DNA of 64,000 bases from Achromobacter kerstersii (GCF_902859595.1 NZ_CADIJQ010000007.1:248001-312000); one strand, 5' to 3'; shown: positions 7,651-18,063, counted from the first letter of the stretch. Program-made: numbers and translations. Notes: generated by a model from the sequence alone, not told the origin.

Positions 7651-10452
7651 ATGTTTACCTTTCTGAAGTCCTTTTTCTCGTCCGCCGCGGGCCGGCGGCG
7701 CGTTGGCCGCCATTTCCGGCGTTCCCCCATTCTTGAACAAGGCGCCCACGCCGCCGCCACCGAGTCCGATACGTCCCGCCGCGCCAACCGGCCCATGCTC
7801 GACCTGTCGAGCATGGGGCTAAACGCCCTGTTTTCACGATTTGGCAGCGGACGCGGCGGGCTGTCCGAAGCGCAGGCGCAGTCTGCGCGTGAACGCCATG
7901 GCGCCAACGAGGTCGACCACGAAAAGCCGCTGTCCTGGTATTCCCACCTGTGGCTGTCCTACCGCAACCCCTTCAATCTGCTGCTGACCGCGTTGGCCGG
8001 CCTGTCGTGGCTGACCGATGTGCAGATGGCCGACTCGGATGACCAGTCCTGGACGGCGGTTGTCATCATCGGCTCGATGGTCGTCATTTCGACGGTGCTG
8101 CGCTTTGCGCAGGAACTGCGCTCGAACCGGGCGGCCGAGGCCCTGAAAGCCATGGTGCAGAACACCGCCACGGTGCTGCGTGCCGACGCGCAAGCGCCGG
8201 CCGCAAATGGCAGCGGGCGGCGTCTATTCGGCGCGCCGCTGCACGATTCGGGCTCCCACCAGATGGAAGTGCCATTGGCGGAGCTGGTGCCGGGCGACGT
8301 CGTGCTGCTGTCCGCGGGCGATATGATCCCCGCCGACTGCCGCATCCTCAACGCCAAGGATCTATTCGTTGCGCAGGCGGCGCTGACCGGTGAATCGTTG
8401 CCGGTTGAAAAGCACGCCATCCAGCGCGTGGAAACGGCAAACGCCCTGGAACTGGAAAACATGGCGTTCATGGGCACCAACGTGGTCAGCGGGTCGGGCA
8501 GCGCGCTGGTCATTGCGACGGGCGGCGACACCTATTTCGGCCAGCTGGCTGGCCGCGTCACGCAAACCACCCGAGCGCCCACGCAGTTTCAACAGGGCAT
8601 CAACCGCGTGAGCTGGGTGCTGATCCGCTTCATGCTGGTCATGGCGCCGATCGTCATGCTGATCAACGGCTTCACCAAGGGCGATTGGCTGGAAGCGCTG
8701 CTGTTTGCGCTGGCAATCGCCGTGGGCCTCACGCCCGAGATGCTGCCGATGATTGTCACGGCCACGCTGGCCAAGGGCGCCTTGCGCATGTCGCGCCGCA
8801 AAGTTGTGGTCAAGCGGCTGGACGCCATCCAGAACCTGGGCGCGATGAACGTGCTGTGCACCGACAAGACGGGCACGCTGACGCAAGACCGCATCGTGCT
8901 GGAACGCCACACCGATGTCTATGGCACCAGCAGCGACGATGTCTTGGCCTATGCCTATCTGAACAGCTACTACCAGACCGGTCTGAAGAACCTGCTGGAT
9001 GTTGCGGTGTTGCAGCACGCGGAAGTGCAGCGCAGCCTGAACCTGGCGGCCAAGTACCGCAAGGTTGACGAGATCCCGTTTGATTTCTCGCGCCGGCGGA
9101 TGTCGGTGGTGGTCAACGAAACCGAGAATGGCCGCGATCATCACGAGCTGATCTGCAAAGGCGCGCTGGAAGAAATGCTGTCGGCATGCACGCGGTTGCG
9201 GGTGGGCAATGACGTCCATTTGCTGACCGATGCGCGCCGGGCGGACATCCGCCGGGTGACGGCCGAACTCAATCGCGACGGCTTGCGCGTGATTGCGGTG
9301 GGCGTGAAGGAAATGCCGCCCACGCAGCAAACCTATGGCGTGGCCGATGAATCCGATCTGGTGCTGGTGGGGTATATCGCCTTTCTTGACCCCCCGAAAG
9401 AATCCACCGGCCCCGCGTTGGCGGCGCTGAAGGCATCGGGCATTGAAGTGAAAGTGCTGACGGGCGACGTCGAGCTGGTCACGCAGAAGGTCTGCCGCGA
9501 AGTCGATTTCGAGGTCCGCAAGGTGTATCTGGGCGCCGAGATCGAAGCCATGGACGATACGCAGCTGGCTGCCGCCGTGCGCGAAGCCAATGTGTTCGCC
9601 CGGCTGACGCCCGCGCACAAGGAGCGCATCGTGCGCAGCCTGCGTGCCCAGGGCAATACGGTGGGCTTCATGGGTGACGGCATCAACGACGCGCCGGCAT
9701 TGCGCGCGGCCGACGTGGGCATTTCGGTGGATTCGGCGGTGGATATCTCGAAGGAAGCGGCCGACATCATCCTGCTGGAAAAGAGCCTGATGGTGCTGGA
9801 AGATGGCGTCATCGAAGGCCGCAAGACCTTCTGCAACATGCTCAAGTACTTGAAGATGACGGCCAGCTCCAACTTCGGCAACGTGTTTTCCGTATTGGTC
9901 GCCAGCGCCTTCCTGCCCTTTTTGCCGATGCTGCCCATCCATCTGCTGCTGCAGAATCTGATGTACGACATCTCCCAAACTGCCATTCCGTTCGACAATG
10001 TCGACGAAGAACTCCTGAAAAAGCCGCAGCAATGGGACCCGGATGGCCTGGGCCGCTTCATGGTGTTCTTTGGCCCGATCAGCTCCATCTTCGACATCGC
10101 GACCTACGCGTTGATGTGGTACGTGTTCCAAGCCAACGCGCCCGAGCACCAGACGCTCTTCCAATCCGGCTGGTTCGTTGAAGGCCTGCTATCGCAAACC
10201 TTGATTGTGCATATGATTCGTACGCGCCGTATTCCCTTCCTGCAAAGCCGCGCAGCCTGGCCGTTGATGCTGATGACGGTGATGGTGGTGCTGGCCGGGT
10301 TGATCCTGCCGTTCTCGCCTTTGGCTGAATACTTTCAGCTGCAGGCGCTGCCGTGGAGCTACTTCCCCTGGCTGGTGGGCATTCTGTTGAGCTACTGCGT
10401 TTTGACGCAACTGCTCAAGGGCATCTGGGTCCGCCGTTACGGCTGGCAGTAA
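7651..10452 (+). CDS. mgtA: Magnesium-translocating P-type ATPase
   Basis: A 933-residue P3B-type ATPase that imports Mg2+ across the inner membrane. It shows the TGES actuator motif (AALTGESLPVEKH), the phosphorylation motif CTDKTGTLT (Asp405), and the hinge GFMGDGINDAPALRAADVGI. Several C-terminal helices follow, including LPIHLLLQNLMYDISQTAIP, a segment typical of MgtA/MgtB. The start is ATG 7651 after a short GGAAGA box; the variable basic N-terminus is as expected. The preceding leader and MgtC-like gene suggest induction by low Mg2+. Confidence 0.95.
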   Translation: MFTFLKSFFSSAAGRRRVGRHFRRSPILEQGAHAAATESDTSRRANRPMLDLSSMGLNALFSRFGSGRGGLSEAQAQSARERHGANEVDHEKPLSWYSHLWLSYRNPFNLLLTALAGLSWLTDVQMADSDDQSWTAVVIIGSMVVISTVLRFAQELRSNRAAEALKAMVQNTATVLRADAQAPAANGSGRRLFGAPLHDSGSHQMEVPLAELVPGDVVLLSAGDMIPADCRILNAKDLFVAQAALTGESLPVEKHAIQRVETANALELENMAFMGTNVVSGSGSALVIATGGDTYFGQLAGRVTQTTRAPTQFQQGINRVSWVLIRFMLVMAPIVMLINGFTKGDWLEALLFALAIAVGLTPEMLPMIVTATLAKGALRMSRRKVVVKRLDAIQNLGAMNVLCTDKTGTLTQDRIVLERHTDVYGTSSDDVLAYAYLNSYYQTGLKNLLDVAVLQHAEVQRSLNLAAKYRKVDEIPFDFSRRRMSVVVNETENGRDHHELICKGALEEMLSACTRLRVGNDVHLLTDARRADIRRVTAELNRDGLRVIAVGVKEMPPTQQTYGVADESDLVLVGYIAFLDPPKESTGPALAALKASGIEVKVLTGDVELVTQKVCREVDFEVRKVYLGAEIEAMDDTQLAAAVREANVFARLTPAHKERIVRSLRAQGNTVGFMGDGINDAPALRAADVGISVDSAVDISKEAADIILLEKSLMVLEDGVIEGRKTFCNMLKYLKMTASSNFGNVFSVLVASAFLPFLPMLPIHLLLQNLMYDISQTAIPFDNVDEELLKKPQQWDPDGLGRFMVFFGPISSIFDIATYALMWYVFQANAPEHQTLFQSGWFVEGLLSQTLIVHMIRTRRIPFLQSRAAWPLMLMTVMVVLAGLILPFSPLAEYFQLQALPWSYFPWLVGILLSYCVLTQLLKGIWVRRYGWQ

Positions 10453-10502
10453 ATCGTGCAGAGGCGGTGGGCGTTACGCCTGCCGCCTGTCAGGAGAAGA
10501 AC

Positions 10503-11609
10503 ATGAAACATGCATTTTGCAGGGTGGCGCTGGCATGCTGCGTGGGCCCGCCGCTTGCGGCATTCGCCGCCGATGACGACGGATTGGGCGTGCAGTTGTA
10601 CGGCGTGGTGGACGCGGGCGTCGCCGTCACCCACGTGTCAGGGCAGGGCAGTCACAGCGGCCTGCTCAACGGCGGCCTGACGGATTCCCTGTGGGGATTG
10701 CAGGGCGCCGAAGATTTAGGGGGCGGCTGGCGTAGCCGCTTCCAGCTGGAAAGCGGGTTCGATCCGTCCAGCGGCAAGCTGGAAGAAGACGGCAAGCTTT
10801 TCAATTACGCCGCCTGGGTGGGCCTGGGCCACGAGGAGTATGGCGAATTGCGGCTGGGACGCCAGCACACCATCGGCCAGCAGTTCGGCAATGCCCTGGA
10901 AATTGCCTCGTGGAAGGAAATGGGCATGGGCGCCACGTTCAAGGCGTCCGACAATTTTCAATTCAGCAATATGGTCAACGTCATGTCGCCCAGTTGGGAC
11001 GGATTCCAGGCGGGCGTCGGGTATGCGTTCGATGCCGATGACCAAGGCCAATTCCGCACCAATCAGAACAACCGTGCGTTGAGCATGGGCGTGAAATACG
11101 AAGGCGGCCCGCTGTTGGCGGTTGCCACGTTCGATCAGCTGCGGCTGGCCAATGCGCCGGAAGGTATCGGCGGACGCCCGCAGGCCATTCAGCTGGGCGC
11201 CTCGTATGACTTCGAAGTGCTGAAGTTGTCACTTGCCTGGTCGCGGCAGAAGAACGGCTATGCGGGGCTGGATGGCGGCGACCCCGACGACCTGGGGCTA
11301 GGCCTGGGGCCGGCCGCCTTTGTGCGGGGCGGCACGGTCGATGCCTGGCTCGTGGGGGCAAGCGCGCCGGTGGGCCCGGGCACGGTAATGCTGCAATGGT
11401 CGCTGGCGCGGCCGGACTGGCGTTGGGACAACGGTATGACGGCGCGCAATGCGCAACTGGTGACCTTGGGTTATACCTATGCGCTGTCGCCGCGGACGAC
11501 GCTGTATGGCTTTGCTGGATATGCGTCGAATTACACGCTCGACAACCAGTTTGACCCCGCCAACTCCCACACCACCCGTGTTGGAGCCGGCATTTCGCAC
11601 CATTTTTGA
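10503..11609 (+). CDS. Gram-negative general porin
   Basis: A 368-residue outer-membrane porin of the Burkholderiales type. It has a signal peptide (MKHAFCRVALACCVGPPLAAFA, cleaved near AFA/ADDDG), an early strand GVQLYGVVDAGVAVTH, the motif SLWGLQGAEDLGGGWRSRFQ, and a C-terminal strand ending in HHF, the terminal phenylalanine needed for assembly. Start at ATG 10503 after AGGAGAAG. It follows mgtA by 50 bases on the same strand, so it may be co-transcribed, though porins are usually monocistronic. Confidence 0.9.
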   Translation: MKHAFCRVALACCVGPPLAAFAADDDGLGVQLYGVVDAGVAVTHVSGQGSHSGLLNGGLTDSLWGLQGAEDLGGGWRSRFQLESGFDPSSGKLEEDGKLFNYAAWVGLGHEEYGELRLGRQHTIGQQFGNALEIASWKEMGMGATFKASDNFQFSNMVNVMSPSWDGFQAGVGYAFDADDQGQFRTNQNNRALSMGVKYEGGPLLAVATFDQLRLANAPEGIGGRPQAIQLGASYDFEVLKLSLAWSRQKNGYAGLDGGDPDDLGLGLGPAAFVRGGTVDAWLVGASAPVGPGTVMLQWSLARPDWRWDNGMTARNAQLVTLGYTYALSPRTTLYGFAGYASNYTLDNQFDPANSHTTRVGAGISHHF

Positions 11610-11714
11610 TCCCTCCGCCCCACCGGACCAGAGGCGGGCAGGGTCCACTACAATCGGCGGGTAGCAGCGCCTGGCGCCGTTTCCCGTCCTTCTGATGTCT
11701 TCTGGATAGCCTGC

Positions 11715-12578
11715 ATGGATAGTCTCGAATGGCTCATACCCTGGGAGTTCTCTCCCACGCTGGTGGCCTCCTTCGTGGTGGCGATCGTGCTGTTCGTGCG
11801 CGGCCAGCGCGTCCACCATGTGACGGGCGCGCGGCGCGTGTTCTTCTGGGCGGGGCTGGTGCTGTTGTACCTGTCGATGCATACGCGGGTGGACTACTAC
11901 GCCGAGCGCATGTTCTTCATCCACCGCATCCAGCATTTGGTGCTGCATCATCTGGGGCCGCTGCTGGTGATGGCGGCCTTTCCGGGGCAGGTCATGCGGG
12001 CAGGGTTGCCCATGTCATGGCGCATCCGCCTGCGCGACTTTCTGCGCACGGGCGCAGGCCGCGCCACCGTGGCCGTGCTGACCAACAAGATTTTCGTGCC
12101 GACGCTGTTCGTCTTTTTGGTGCTGGTCTGGCTGATTCCGTCGGTGCAGTTTTATTCCATGCTGGACTGGCGGCTGTATCGGCTGATGAACTGGTCGGTA
12201 GTCATCAGCGGGTTCATGTACTGGAACCTGATTCTGGACCGCCGCCCCGCGCCGCCTGCCGCGATGACGCCCGGCGGGCGCGTGATCTCGCCGGTGCTGA
12301 CGATGCTGCCGCAAATGGTGGCGGGCGCTGTCATCGCCTTCACCGAAAGCGATATCTATCCCTTGTTTGAATTGTGCGGCCGGGCGATTGCCATGTCCGC
12401 CCAGACCGACCAGACCATTGGCGGCCTGACCATGTGGATTCCGGCTGCGCTGGTCGAAGTGATCGGCCTGATGGTGGCGCTGGGCACGTTGATGCGCTTG
12501 TCTGGCAAGGGACGGTTGCGCAAAGCTGACCGGGATGCGCGCGCGCGAGCCAAGGCCCGCGCGGCGGTGTCCGCGTAA
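11715..12578 (+). CDS. ctaG: Cytochrome c oxidase assembly factor CtaG (caa3 type)
   Basis: A 287-residue membrane protein with about seven helices. The histidine-rich segment FFIHRIQHLVLHHLGPLLVM near residues 68-88 and the preceding MHTRVDYYAERM are typical of the caa3_CtaG family, which helps deliver copper to cytochrome oxidase. It is not the Cox11-type CtaG. It stands alone between a porin and the convergent galU gene, with only 12 bases before the galU stop. The tail is basic (RADRDARARAKARAAVSA-like) and probably cytoplasmic. Confidence 0.85.
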   Translation: MDSLEWLIPWEFSPTLVASFVVAIVLFVRGQRVHHVTGARRVFFWAGLVLLYLSMHTRVDYYAERMFFIHRIQHLVLHHLGPLLVMAAFPGQVMRAGLPMSWRIRLRDFLRTGAGRATVAVLTNKIFVPTLFVFLVLVWLIPSVQFYSMLDWRLYRLMNWSVVISGFMYWNLILDRRPAPPAAMTPGGRVISPVLTMLPQMVAGAVIAFTESDIYPLFELCGRAIAMSAQTDQTIGGLTMWIPAALVEVIGLMVALGTLMRLSGKGRLRKADRDARARAKARAAVSA

Positions 12579-12590
12579 ACCGCTACCCGA

Positions 12591-13442
12591 TTATTCCGGC
12601 AGCAGCCCGTGGTATTTCTTGCCGAGCGCCACGGTGGCCTGGAACATGCCGGCCTTATTGCCGCAGTCGTATCGCACACCCTCAAAGCGGTGCGCAAACA
12701 CGGCGCGTTCGCGCATCAGCGAGGCAATGCCGTCAGTCAGCTGGATTTCGTTGCCCGCGCCCATCTTGGTGGAGCGCAGGTGGTCGAAGATGGCGGCTTC
12801 CAGCACGTAACGGCCCACAACGGCCAGCGTTGACGGCGCGGCGTCCGGTTCCGGTTTTTCAACGATATGCGTGACGCGTTCGGTGCGTGCATCCAGCTGG
12901 GCTTCGCCCTCGCGGGTGGCCACGATGCCGTATTTGCGCGTGTCGGCGCGCGGCACGTCCTGCACGCCCAGCACGCTGGCGTTCTGCGCAACGGCAATGT
13001 CCACCAGCTGTTTCATGGCGGGGGTGTCGGCGTCGATCAGGTCATCGGCCAGCAGCACGGCAAAGGGCTCGTCGCCCACGGCGGGCGCGGCCGACAGCAC
13101 GGCGTGGCCCAGACCCAGCGGGGCCGATTGCCGGATGTAGAGGCAATTCACATGCGCAGGTAGAATGCCCCGCACCATGGCCAGCAGCTCGTGCTTGCCT
13201 TTGAGTTCCAAGTCGGTTTCAAGTTCGGGGGCGGAATCGAAGTGGTCTTCGATGGCGCGCTTGTTGCGGCCGGTCACAAAAATAAGGTCGGTGATGCCAG
13301 CGGCTACGGCCTCTTCAACGGCATATTGAATCAACGGCTTGTCGACCACGGGCAGCATTTCCTTGGGCATCGCCTTGGTGGCGGGCAGGAAGCGGGTGCC
13401 CATGCCGGCGACAGGGAAAACGGCTTTACGGACGGGACGCAT
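12591..13442 (-). CDS. galU: UTP-glucose-1-phosphate uridylyltransferase
   Basis: A 283-residue nucleotidyltransferase that makes UDP-glucose for envelope polysaccharides. It begins [18 protein letters not shown] and contains the sugar-nucleotide signature [20 protein letters not shown], plus [11 protein letters not shown] and the HIVEKP stretch of bacterial GalU. The frame stays open far upstream, but ATG 13442 gives the conserved N-terminus. It is divergent from bepA with 57 bases between start codons, a compact double promoter. Confidence 0.95.
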   Translation of the reverse strand: MRPVRKAVFPVAGMGTRFLPATKAMPKEMLPVVDKPLIQYAVEEAVAAGITDLIFVTGRNKRAIEDHFDSAPELETDLELKGKHELLAMVRGILPAHVNCLYIRQSAPLGLGHAVLSAAPAVGDEPFAVLLADDLIDADTPAMKQLVDIAVAQNASVLGVQDVPRADTRKYGIVATREGEAQLDARTERVTHIVEKPEPDAAPSTLAVVGRYVLEAAIFDHLRSTKMGAGNEIQLTDGIASLMRERAVFAHRFEGVRYDCGNKAGMFQATVALGKKYHGLLPE

Positions 13443-13499
13443 TGAGACCTCGTTTGGGGTATCGGTGAAACATTTTAAGCTCATCGCTATCATAGGCTT

Positions 13500-15023
13500 A
13501 TGAACCGCAGGAAAATGCCATCCATTTGCTCGATTGCGAAACGAGGCGCGATCATCGGGCTCAGCGCCGCCCTCGTCGCCCCCACCATTCCGGCCGCCGC
13601 CTGGGCGCAGCCGGTCGGCTTGCCCTCGATGGGCGCGGCCTCGGCCGCCGAGCTGTCCCCCATGCTGGAACGCAGCCTGGGCGAAGCCATCATGTCGCAA
13701 GGCCGGCGCGACCCTACCTATGTCGATGACCCTGAACTCAGCCAATACCTGACCACGATGGGCCGCAAGCTGGCGGCCTTTGCGCCTGGCGCCGTGCCTG
13801 AGGTGGAAATGTTCGGCGTGCGCGACCCCGAGATCAACGCGTTCGCCATGCCCGGCGGCTTTATTGGCGTGAACACGGGGCTGATTGTGTCCTCGGGCAG
13901 CGAGTCCGAGCTGGCCGCCGTGCTGGCGCACGAAATCGGCCACGTCGTGCAGCGCCATATTGCGCGTGGCATGACGCAGCAAAGCCAGAACAGCATGGTG
14001 ATGCTGGCCAGCTTGGCCGGCGCGCTGCTGGCGGCCCTGGCGGGCGGTGGCGGCAACCTGGCAATGGGCGTGGCGGCATTCGGGCAGGCCGCGGCCATCA
14101 ACCGTCAACTGGGCTTTTCGCGGGATGCTGAACGCGAAGCTGACCGCGCCGGCTTCCAGATGCTGACTAAAGCGGGCTACGACGCCGAGGGCATGTCGCA
14201 GATGTTCTCGCGGCTGATGAACGCATCGCGCCTGAACGAAGGGGCGGGCGGCGGTTCATGGGCCAGCACGCACCCGTTGTCCATTGAGCGTATGTCCGAC
14301 GTCCAGAACCGTGTGCGGTCGCTTCCGGCATCCCGTCACGTGGACAGCGATGATTTCTGGTACGTGCGCGCCAAGATGCGCGTGGTGCAGGGGCGAGATG
14401 CCGTCAGCCTGCGTTCGGCCGGCCAGCAATTGCAGGATGAGGCGCAGGCGCTGTCTGGCGTGCGTCAGTCGGCCGCCTATTACGGGCTGGCCTTGCAGGC
14501 CTTCCAACGCAACAACCTGGCCGAAGCCGACCGCTACTGGAACCTGGCCACGGCGGGGGGGCGCAATTCGGCGCAACTGGCCAAGCTGAGTGTGGATATC
14601 GCGTTGGCGCGCAAGGAATATCCGCGTGCGCTGGAGCTGGCCCAGGCGGCGACCAAGCGCTGGCCCGAGCAGCGGGCGTTGGGCATCGCTTATGCCCAGG
14701 CGCTGCAAAGCAACGGCCGTCATGCCGATGCGCAAGACTACCTGCGCGCGAAGATCAAACAATGGGGCAGCGACGAGCCCAGCCTGTACCAGATGCTGGC
14801 GCAAAGCGAAGAGCGCAACGGCAAGCCCGTGCAGGCGCGCCGCGATCTGGCGCGCTATTACGTCATGACCGGCGCCTTTGCTGCTGCGGAATCTCAGCTG
14901 CAACAGGCACGTGGCCTGTCGACCGATTTCTACGAGCAATCGCAGATCGACGTGCAGATCAAGGAAGTGAAAGACAAGCTGGCCGAAGAACGGCAGCTGC
15001 TGGAACGCTTCAAGTCGGGTTGA
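13500..15023 (+). CDS. bepA: Periplasmic M48 metalloprotease with TPR repeats (BepA/YfgC-like)
   Basis: A 507-residue exported protease-chaperone that handles outer-membrane protein and LPS-transport assembly in its family. A signal sequence (about residues 1-38, ending AAAWAQ) precedes the M48 domain with the zinc motif [10 protein letters not shown] (His144) and the downstream glutamate in [10 protein letters not shown]. The C-terminal 200 residues are TPR-like helical repeats ([20 protein letters not shown]). The gene is complete. The end is separated from the convergent yheT by a GC-rich hairpin. Confidence 0.9.
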   Translation: MNRRKMPSICSIAKRGAIIGLSAALVAPTIPAAAWAQPVGLPSMGAASAAELSPMLERSLGEAIMSQGRRDPTYVDDPELSQYLTTMGRKLAAFAPGAVPEVEMFGVRDPEINAFAMPGGFIGVNTGLIVSSGSESELAAVLAHEIGHVVQRHIARGMTQQSQNSMVMLASLAGALLAALAGGGGNLAMGVAAFGQAAAINRQLGFSRDAEREADRAGFQMLTKAGYDAEGMSQMFSRLMNASRLNEGAGGGSWASTHPLSIERMSDVQNRVRSLPASRHVDSDDFWYVRAKMRVVQGRDAVSLRSAGQQLQDEAQALSGVRQSAAYYGLALQAFQRNNLAEADRYWNLATAGGRNSAQLAKLSVDIALARKEYPRALELAQAATKRWPEQRALGIAYAQALQSNGRHADAQDYLRAKIKQWGSDEPSLYQMLAQSEERNGKPVQARRDLARYYVMTGAFAAAESQLQQARGLSTDFYEQSQIDVQIKEVKDKLAEERQLLERFKSG

Positions 15024-15031
15024 TGTCGTTG

Positions 15032-15063
15032 GACCCGGCCCCGGGATCACCCCGGGCCGGGTC
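15032..15063. terminator. GC-rich hairpin between convergent genes
   Basis: GACCCGGCCC pairs with GGGCCGGGTC around a short inner GGG-ATCA-CCC helix, between the stops of bepA and yheT. There is no T-run on either side, so it may work as an RNA-protecting hairpin more than as an intrinsic terminator. Confidence 0.45.
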
Positions 15064-15068
15064 GCGGC

Positions 15069-16169
15069 TTACAAGCCCGTTTCGAAGAAACGCCCCAAAC
15101 GTTGCGGCAGCCAGTTCAGATGCGCAGGGAACGCGCCGGTGGGAAAACCGGCGTGCCCGCCGTCAGTGGGCTGGTGCAGCAGAATGACCGGCGCGCATTC
15201 GTCGGGCTTGGGCAATGAGGCCGCCGGAATGAAGGGGTCATTGCGGGCGTTGAGCACCAGCGTCGGCACGGAAATCTTCGGCAGCCAGGGCTTGCTGGAC
15301 GCGCGCGTCCAGTAATCCAGCGCATTGCGGAAACCGTGCATCGGCGCGGTGTAGGTGTCGTCGAATTCGCGCAGATCATGCGCGTGCGCGATCCGCATCA
15401 CGTCGATGGAGCCGGGAAAGCGGTGCGCCTTTTCCAGCACCTTGTGCTTGAGCGTCTTCAGGAAATGGGCGCTGTAGACGCGCCGGTTGAACACCCCGGT
15501 AGACAATGTCTTGCCGCAGGCGACCAGGTCCAGCGGCACGGAAACGCCCGCGGCGCCGGTCAGCCAGCCGGTGTCTTCCTGGTGTTCACCCAGATACTTC
15601 AACAGCGCATTGCCGCCCAGCGACACGCCCACCGCATGCCAGCGCGCATGCGGGATGCGGCTGCGCACCGTTTCCAGCAGGAAGCCGACCTCGGCGGAGT
15701 CGCCCGAGTAATAGGCGCGCGCCAGCCGGTTCGGCACGCCCGAGCAACCCCGGAAGTGCGCGATGACGACGATCCAACCCCGTGCGCGGAAGTAATGCGC
15801 AACGGATTGGGCATAGCGGCTATTGCTGCCGCCTTCCAGGCCGTGGAAGAGAATCAGCGCCGGCGTGTCGGGCGTTTGCGGCAGCGACTTCCAGTCGGCG
15901 TCCGTCATCCACCGCGCCGCGGCGGTCTTGCCGTTGGCCACAGGGCCCTGTCCGCTGACGGGCGCGCCGTCGGCGGCCTTGTGCGGAAAGAGTCCTGGGC
16001 CCGTCCAATCAAAATCCACGAAATCGGTATCTGGCGTTTCCACGCGGTCTCGCACGAAGGCGATCCGGTGGTATTGCGCAAACACGGATGCGTAAATGGT
16101 TTGGGAGTCGCCCCCTGGCAACCAGGAGGGAACGGGGCAGGGGGATGTGTCTAGACGAGCAGCGGCCAA
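15069..16169 (-). CDS. YheT family alpha/beta hydrolase
   Basis: A 366-residue cytoplasmic hydrolase of the UPF0017/YheT (ABHD1/3) family. Visible features are the conserved entry PGGDSQTIYASVF near residue 20, the oxyanion region LFHGLEGGSNSRYAQ, the nucleophile elbow VGVSLGGNALLKYLGEH, the acid in NARNDPFIP, and the histidine in GGHAGFP. The substrate is unknown; esterase activity is likely. The best start is TTG 16169 after GGTGGA; no in-frame ATG gives the conserved N-terminus. It is the last gene of a minus-strand group beginning with ilvE. Confidence 0.8.
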   Translation of the reverse strand: MAAARLDTSPCPVPSWLPGGDSQTIYASVFAQYHRIAFVRDRVETPDTDFVDFDWTGPGLFPHKAADGAPVSGQGPVANGKTAAARWMTDADWKSLPQTPDTPALILFHGLEGGSNSRYAQSVAHYFRARGWIVVIAHFRGCSGVPNRLARAYYSGDSAEVGFLLETVRSRIPHARWHAVGVSLGGNALLKYLGEHQEDTGWLTGAAGVSVPLDLVACGKTLSTGVFNRRVYSAHFLKTLKHKVLEKAHRFPGSIDVMRIAHAHDLREFDDTYTAPMHGFRNALDYWTRASSKPWLPKISVPTLVLNARNDPFIPAASLPKPDECAPVILLHQPTDGGHAGFPTGAFPAHLNWLPQRLGRFFETGL

Positions 16170-16186
16170 CTAAAAATCCACCCGAT

Positions 16187-16609
16187 TCAATGCAGCATGT
16201 CGGGTACGTCGTGCAAATCGAGCACCCCGGCTTCCGTGGGCGCCGGCGACGAATGGTGCATGACCATGCGCCAGCCGATGGGGCCCTTGTGGTAGATGTT
16301 CGTTGCGTAGCAGTTTGCGAACTGCGTGCCCTCCCGTGTCCGAACGGCCACCTGTTCGACCAGCACGTGCACCGCGCACATCATGCTGAGCATGACCAGC
16401 GGGCGCAGCGGGCGGACGTGCAGCGGGCCATTGGCCAGCACCTGTTGCCAGGATTCGTGCACCGCCGAGTGGCCGACGATGCGCAGGCCGCCAGGGTGGA
16501 TGCAGACGACTTCTTCGTCGTCCGCCCACACCTGCATCAGACGGACACTGTCCCCCTGTTCCAGGGCTTCGTAGAACGCGTGTTCGGCTTCTTCGGGCGT
16601 GGCAAACAT
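16187..16609 (-). CDS. SnoaL/NTF2-like domain protein
   Basis: A 140-residue cone-fold protein. It begins MFATPEEAEHAFYEALEQGD, a helix followed by MQVWADDEEVVCIHPGG and HESWQQVL, the pattern of SnoaL-like/YybH proteins. Binding or isomerase-type activity is common in this fold but cannot be assigned here. No signal peptide. It is 17 bases upstream of yheT and 37 bases downstream of a small zinc-finger gene on the same strand. Confidence 0.75.
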   Translation of the reverse strand: MFATPEEAEHAFYEALEQGDSVRLMQVWADDEEVVCIHPGGLRIVGHSAVHESWQQVLANGPLHVRPLRPLVMLSMMCAVHVLVEQVAVRTREGTQFANCYATNIYHKGPIGWRMVMHHSSPAPTEAGVLDLHDVPDMLH

Positions 16610-16646
16610 GGCTGCGGCTGACGGGTAGGCGTTGTGCGGCGGGCGT

Positions 16647-16865
16647 TTAGTGGTGGCCGTGCAGCACGGTACCGGCCTTCAGGCGGTACTCGGCGCCACA
16701 GTAGGCGCAGCTGGCGGAGCCGGAACGGGCCACATCCAGGAAGACGCGGGGGTGCATGCTCCACAGCGGCGCTTTCGGGCCGGGGCAGAACACGGGCAGG
16801 TCTTCAGCGCCGACCTCAATGACTTCGTGAGCGTGGGGGACGGCGGCCGGGGCAGCAGCGGTCAT
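16647..16865 (-). CDS. Small zinc-finger (CHCC) protein
   Basis: A 72-residue protein with one metal site near the C-terminus: VFCPGP near residue 27, HPRVFLDV, then CAYCGAEYRL. The C...H...C-x2-C order matches the zf-CHCC family, related to the NDUFS6 subunit of complex I. In beta-proteobacteria such genes often follow ilvE, as here (89 bases downstream). The cellular role is not known to me. The start ATG 16865 is the only reasonable one. Confidence 0.8.
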   Translation of the reverse strand: MTAAAPAAVPHAHEVIEVGAEDLPVFCPGPKAPLWSMHPRVFLDVARSGSASCAYCGAEYRLKAGTVLHGHH

Positions 16866-16954
16866 GGATATTCCTGAAAAAAGAACCGATAAACGGCAGG
16901 TTGGGGCAATGTTGCGGCTTGTCGGGACAAGGCCGCACGGATCAGCGTCAAACT

Positions 16955-17875
16955 TCAGACTTTACTTAGCCAGTGATGGTACTTCGGGATGCGGCCATTC
17001 ACCATGTCAAAAAATGCTTTCTGCAACTTCTCGGTAACGGGTCCGCGCTGGCCGGCGCCGATCTGGCGGTTGTCGACCTCGCGAATCGGCGTGACTTCTG
17101 CGGCCGTACCGGTGAAGAAGGCCTCGTCGGCGATGTAGACGTCGTCGCGCGTCAGCCGTTTGGTGACCACGCGCAAGCCGAAGTCGGCGGCCAGCGCATG
17201 GATGGTGGAACGGGTGATGCCGGTCAGGGCGGACGCGATTTCGGGTTCGCAGAGCACGCCGTCCTTGACGATGAAAAGATTTTCGCCAGACCCTTCGGCC
17301 ACAAAGCCTTCGGTGTCCAGCAGCAGGGCTTCGTCGTAGCCGTCTTGCAGGGCTTCGGTGTTGGCCAGGATGGAGTTGGCGTAGGTGGTGGCCACTTTCG
17401 CGCGCGGCATCGTGACGTTCACGTGCTGGCGCGCAAACGAAGAGACCTTGACGCGGATACCTTGCGACAGCGCGTCTTCGCCCAGATACGCGCCCCAGGG
17501 CCACGCGGCGATCGCCACATGAACGCGGGCGCCCTTGGGCGACACGCCCATTTTTTCCGGGCCGTAGAACACCAAGGGGCGCAGGTAGCCGGATTCCAGC
17601 TGGTTTTCGCGCACAACCATCCGCTGCGCTTCATTGATCGTGTCGCGATCAAAGGGCATTGGAATCTGGTAGATGTGCGCGGAATTGAAGAGCCGGTTTG
17701 TGTGGTCTTCCAGACGGAAGATGGCGGTGCCGATCTCGGACTTGTAGGCGCGCACGCCTTCAAAGACGGACAGGCCATAGTGCAGGGAATGCGTCAGGAC
17801 GTGCGTGGTCGCGTCGCGCCACGGAACGAGCTTGCCGTCATACCAGATGAAACCGTCGCGATCAGCCATCGACAT
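16955..17875 (-). CDS. ilvE: Branched-chain amino acid aminotransferase
   Basis: A 306-residue fold-type IV PLP enzyme that interconverts Leu, Ile and Val with their keto acids. It starts MSMADRDGFIWYDGKLV and shows the catalytic lysine context PRAKVATTYANSILA, the glycine-rich EGSGENLFIVKDGVL and the phosphate site FFTGTAAEVTPI. ATG 17875 follows GGAGAAG, so the GTG four codons earlier is less likely. It is divergent from azlCD, a branched-chain amino acid exporter pair, with 188 bases between, suggesting shared physiology. Confidence 0.95.
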   Translation of the reverse strand: MSMADRDGFIWYDGKLVPWRDATTHVLTHSLHYGLSVFEGVRAYKSEIGTAIFRLEDHTNRLFNSAHIYQIPMPFDRDTINEAQRMVVRENQLESGYLRPLVFYGPEKMGVSPKGARVHVAIAAWPWGAYLGEDALSQGIRVKVSSFARQHVNVTMPRAKVATTYANSILANTEALQDGYDEALLLDTEGFVAEGSGENLFIVKDGVLCEPEIASALTGITRSTIHALAADFGLRVVTKRLTRDDVYIADEAFFTGTAAEVTPIREVDNRQIGAGQRGPVTEKLQKAFFDMVNGRIPKYHHWLSKV

Positions 17876-18063
17876 GGTCTTCTCCACACAGAGCGCGCCG
17901 GATCTTCAAGCGGCCCAAGAATCTTGAGGCGCATATTGTATCAAGCGGCGAGGTTACAATAACTGCCTGTCCGCGCACCGGCGTGGTGCACGTGGTGCCA
18001 TTCGGCCCGCGCAACCCGTAAGAGTTCCCATGTCGTCCTGTCCGCATCGCCAGGGGTCAGCCG

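Noticed and set aside
8362..10164. 600-codon minus-strand frame within mgtA
   Set aside because: Histidine- and glutamine-rich antisense shadow of the ATPase.
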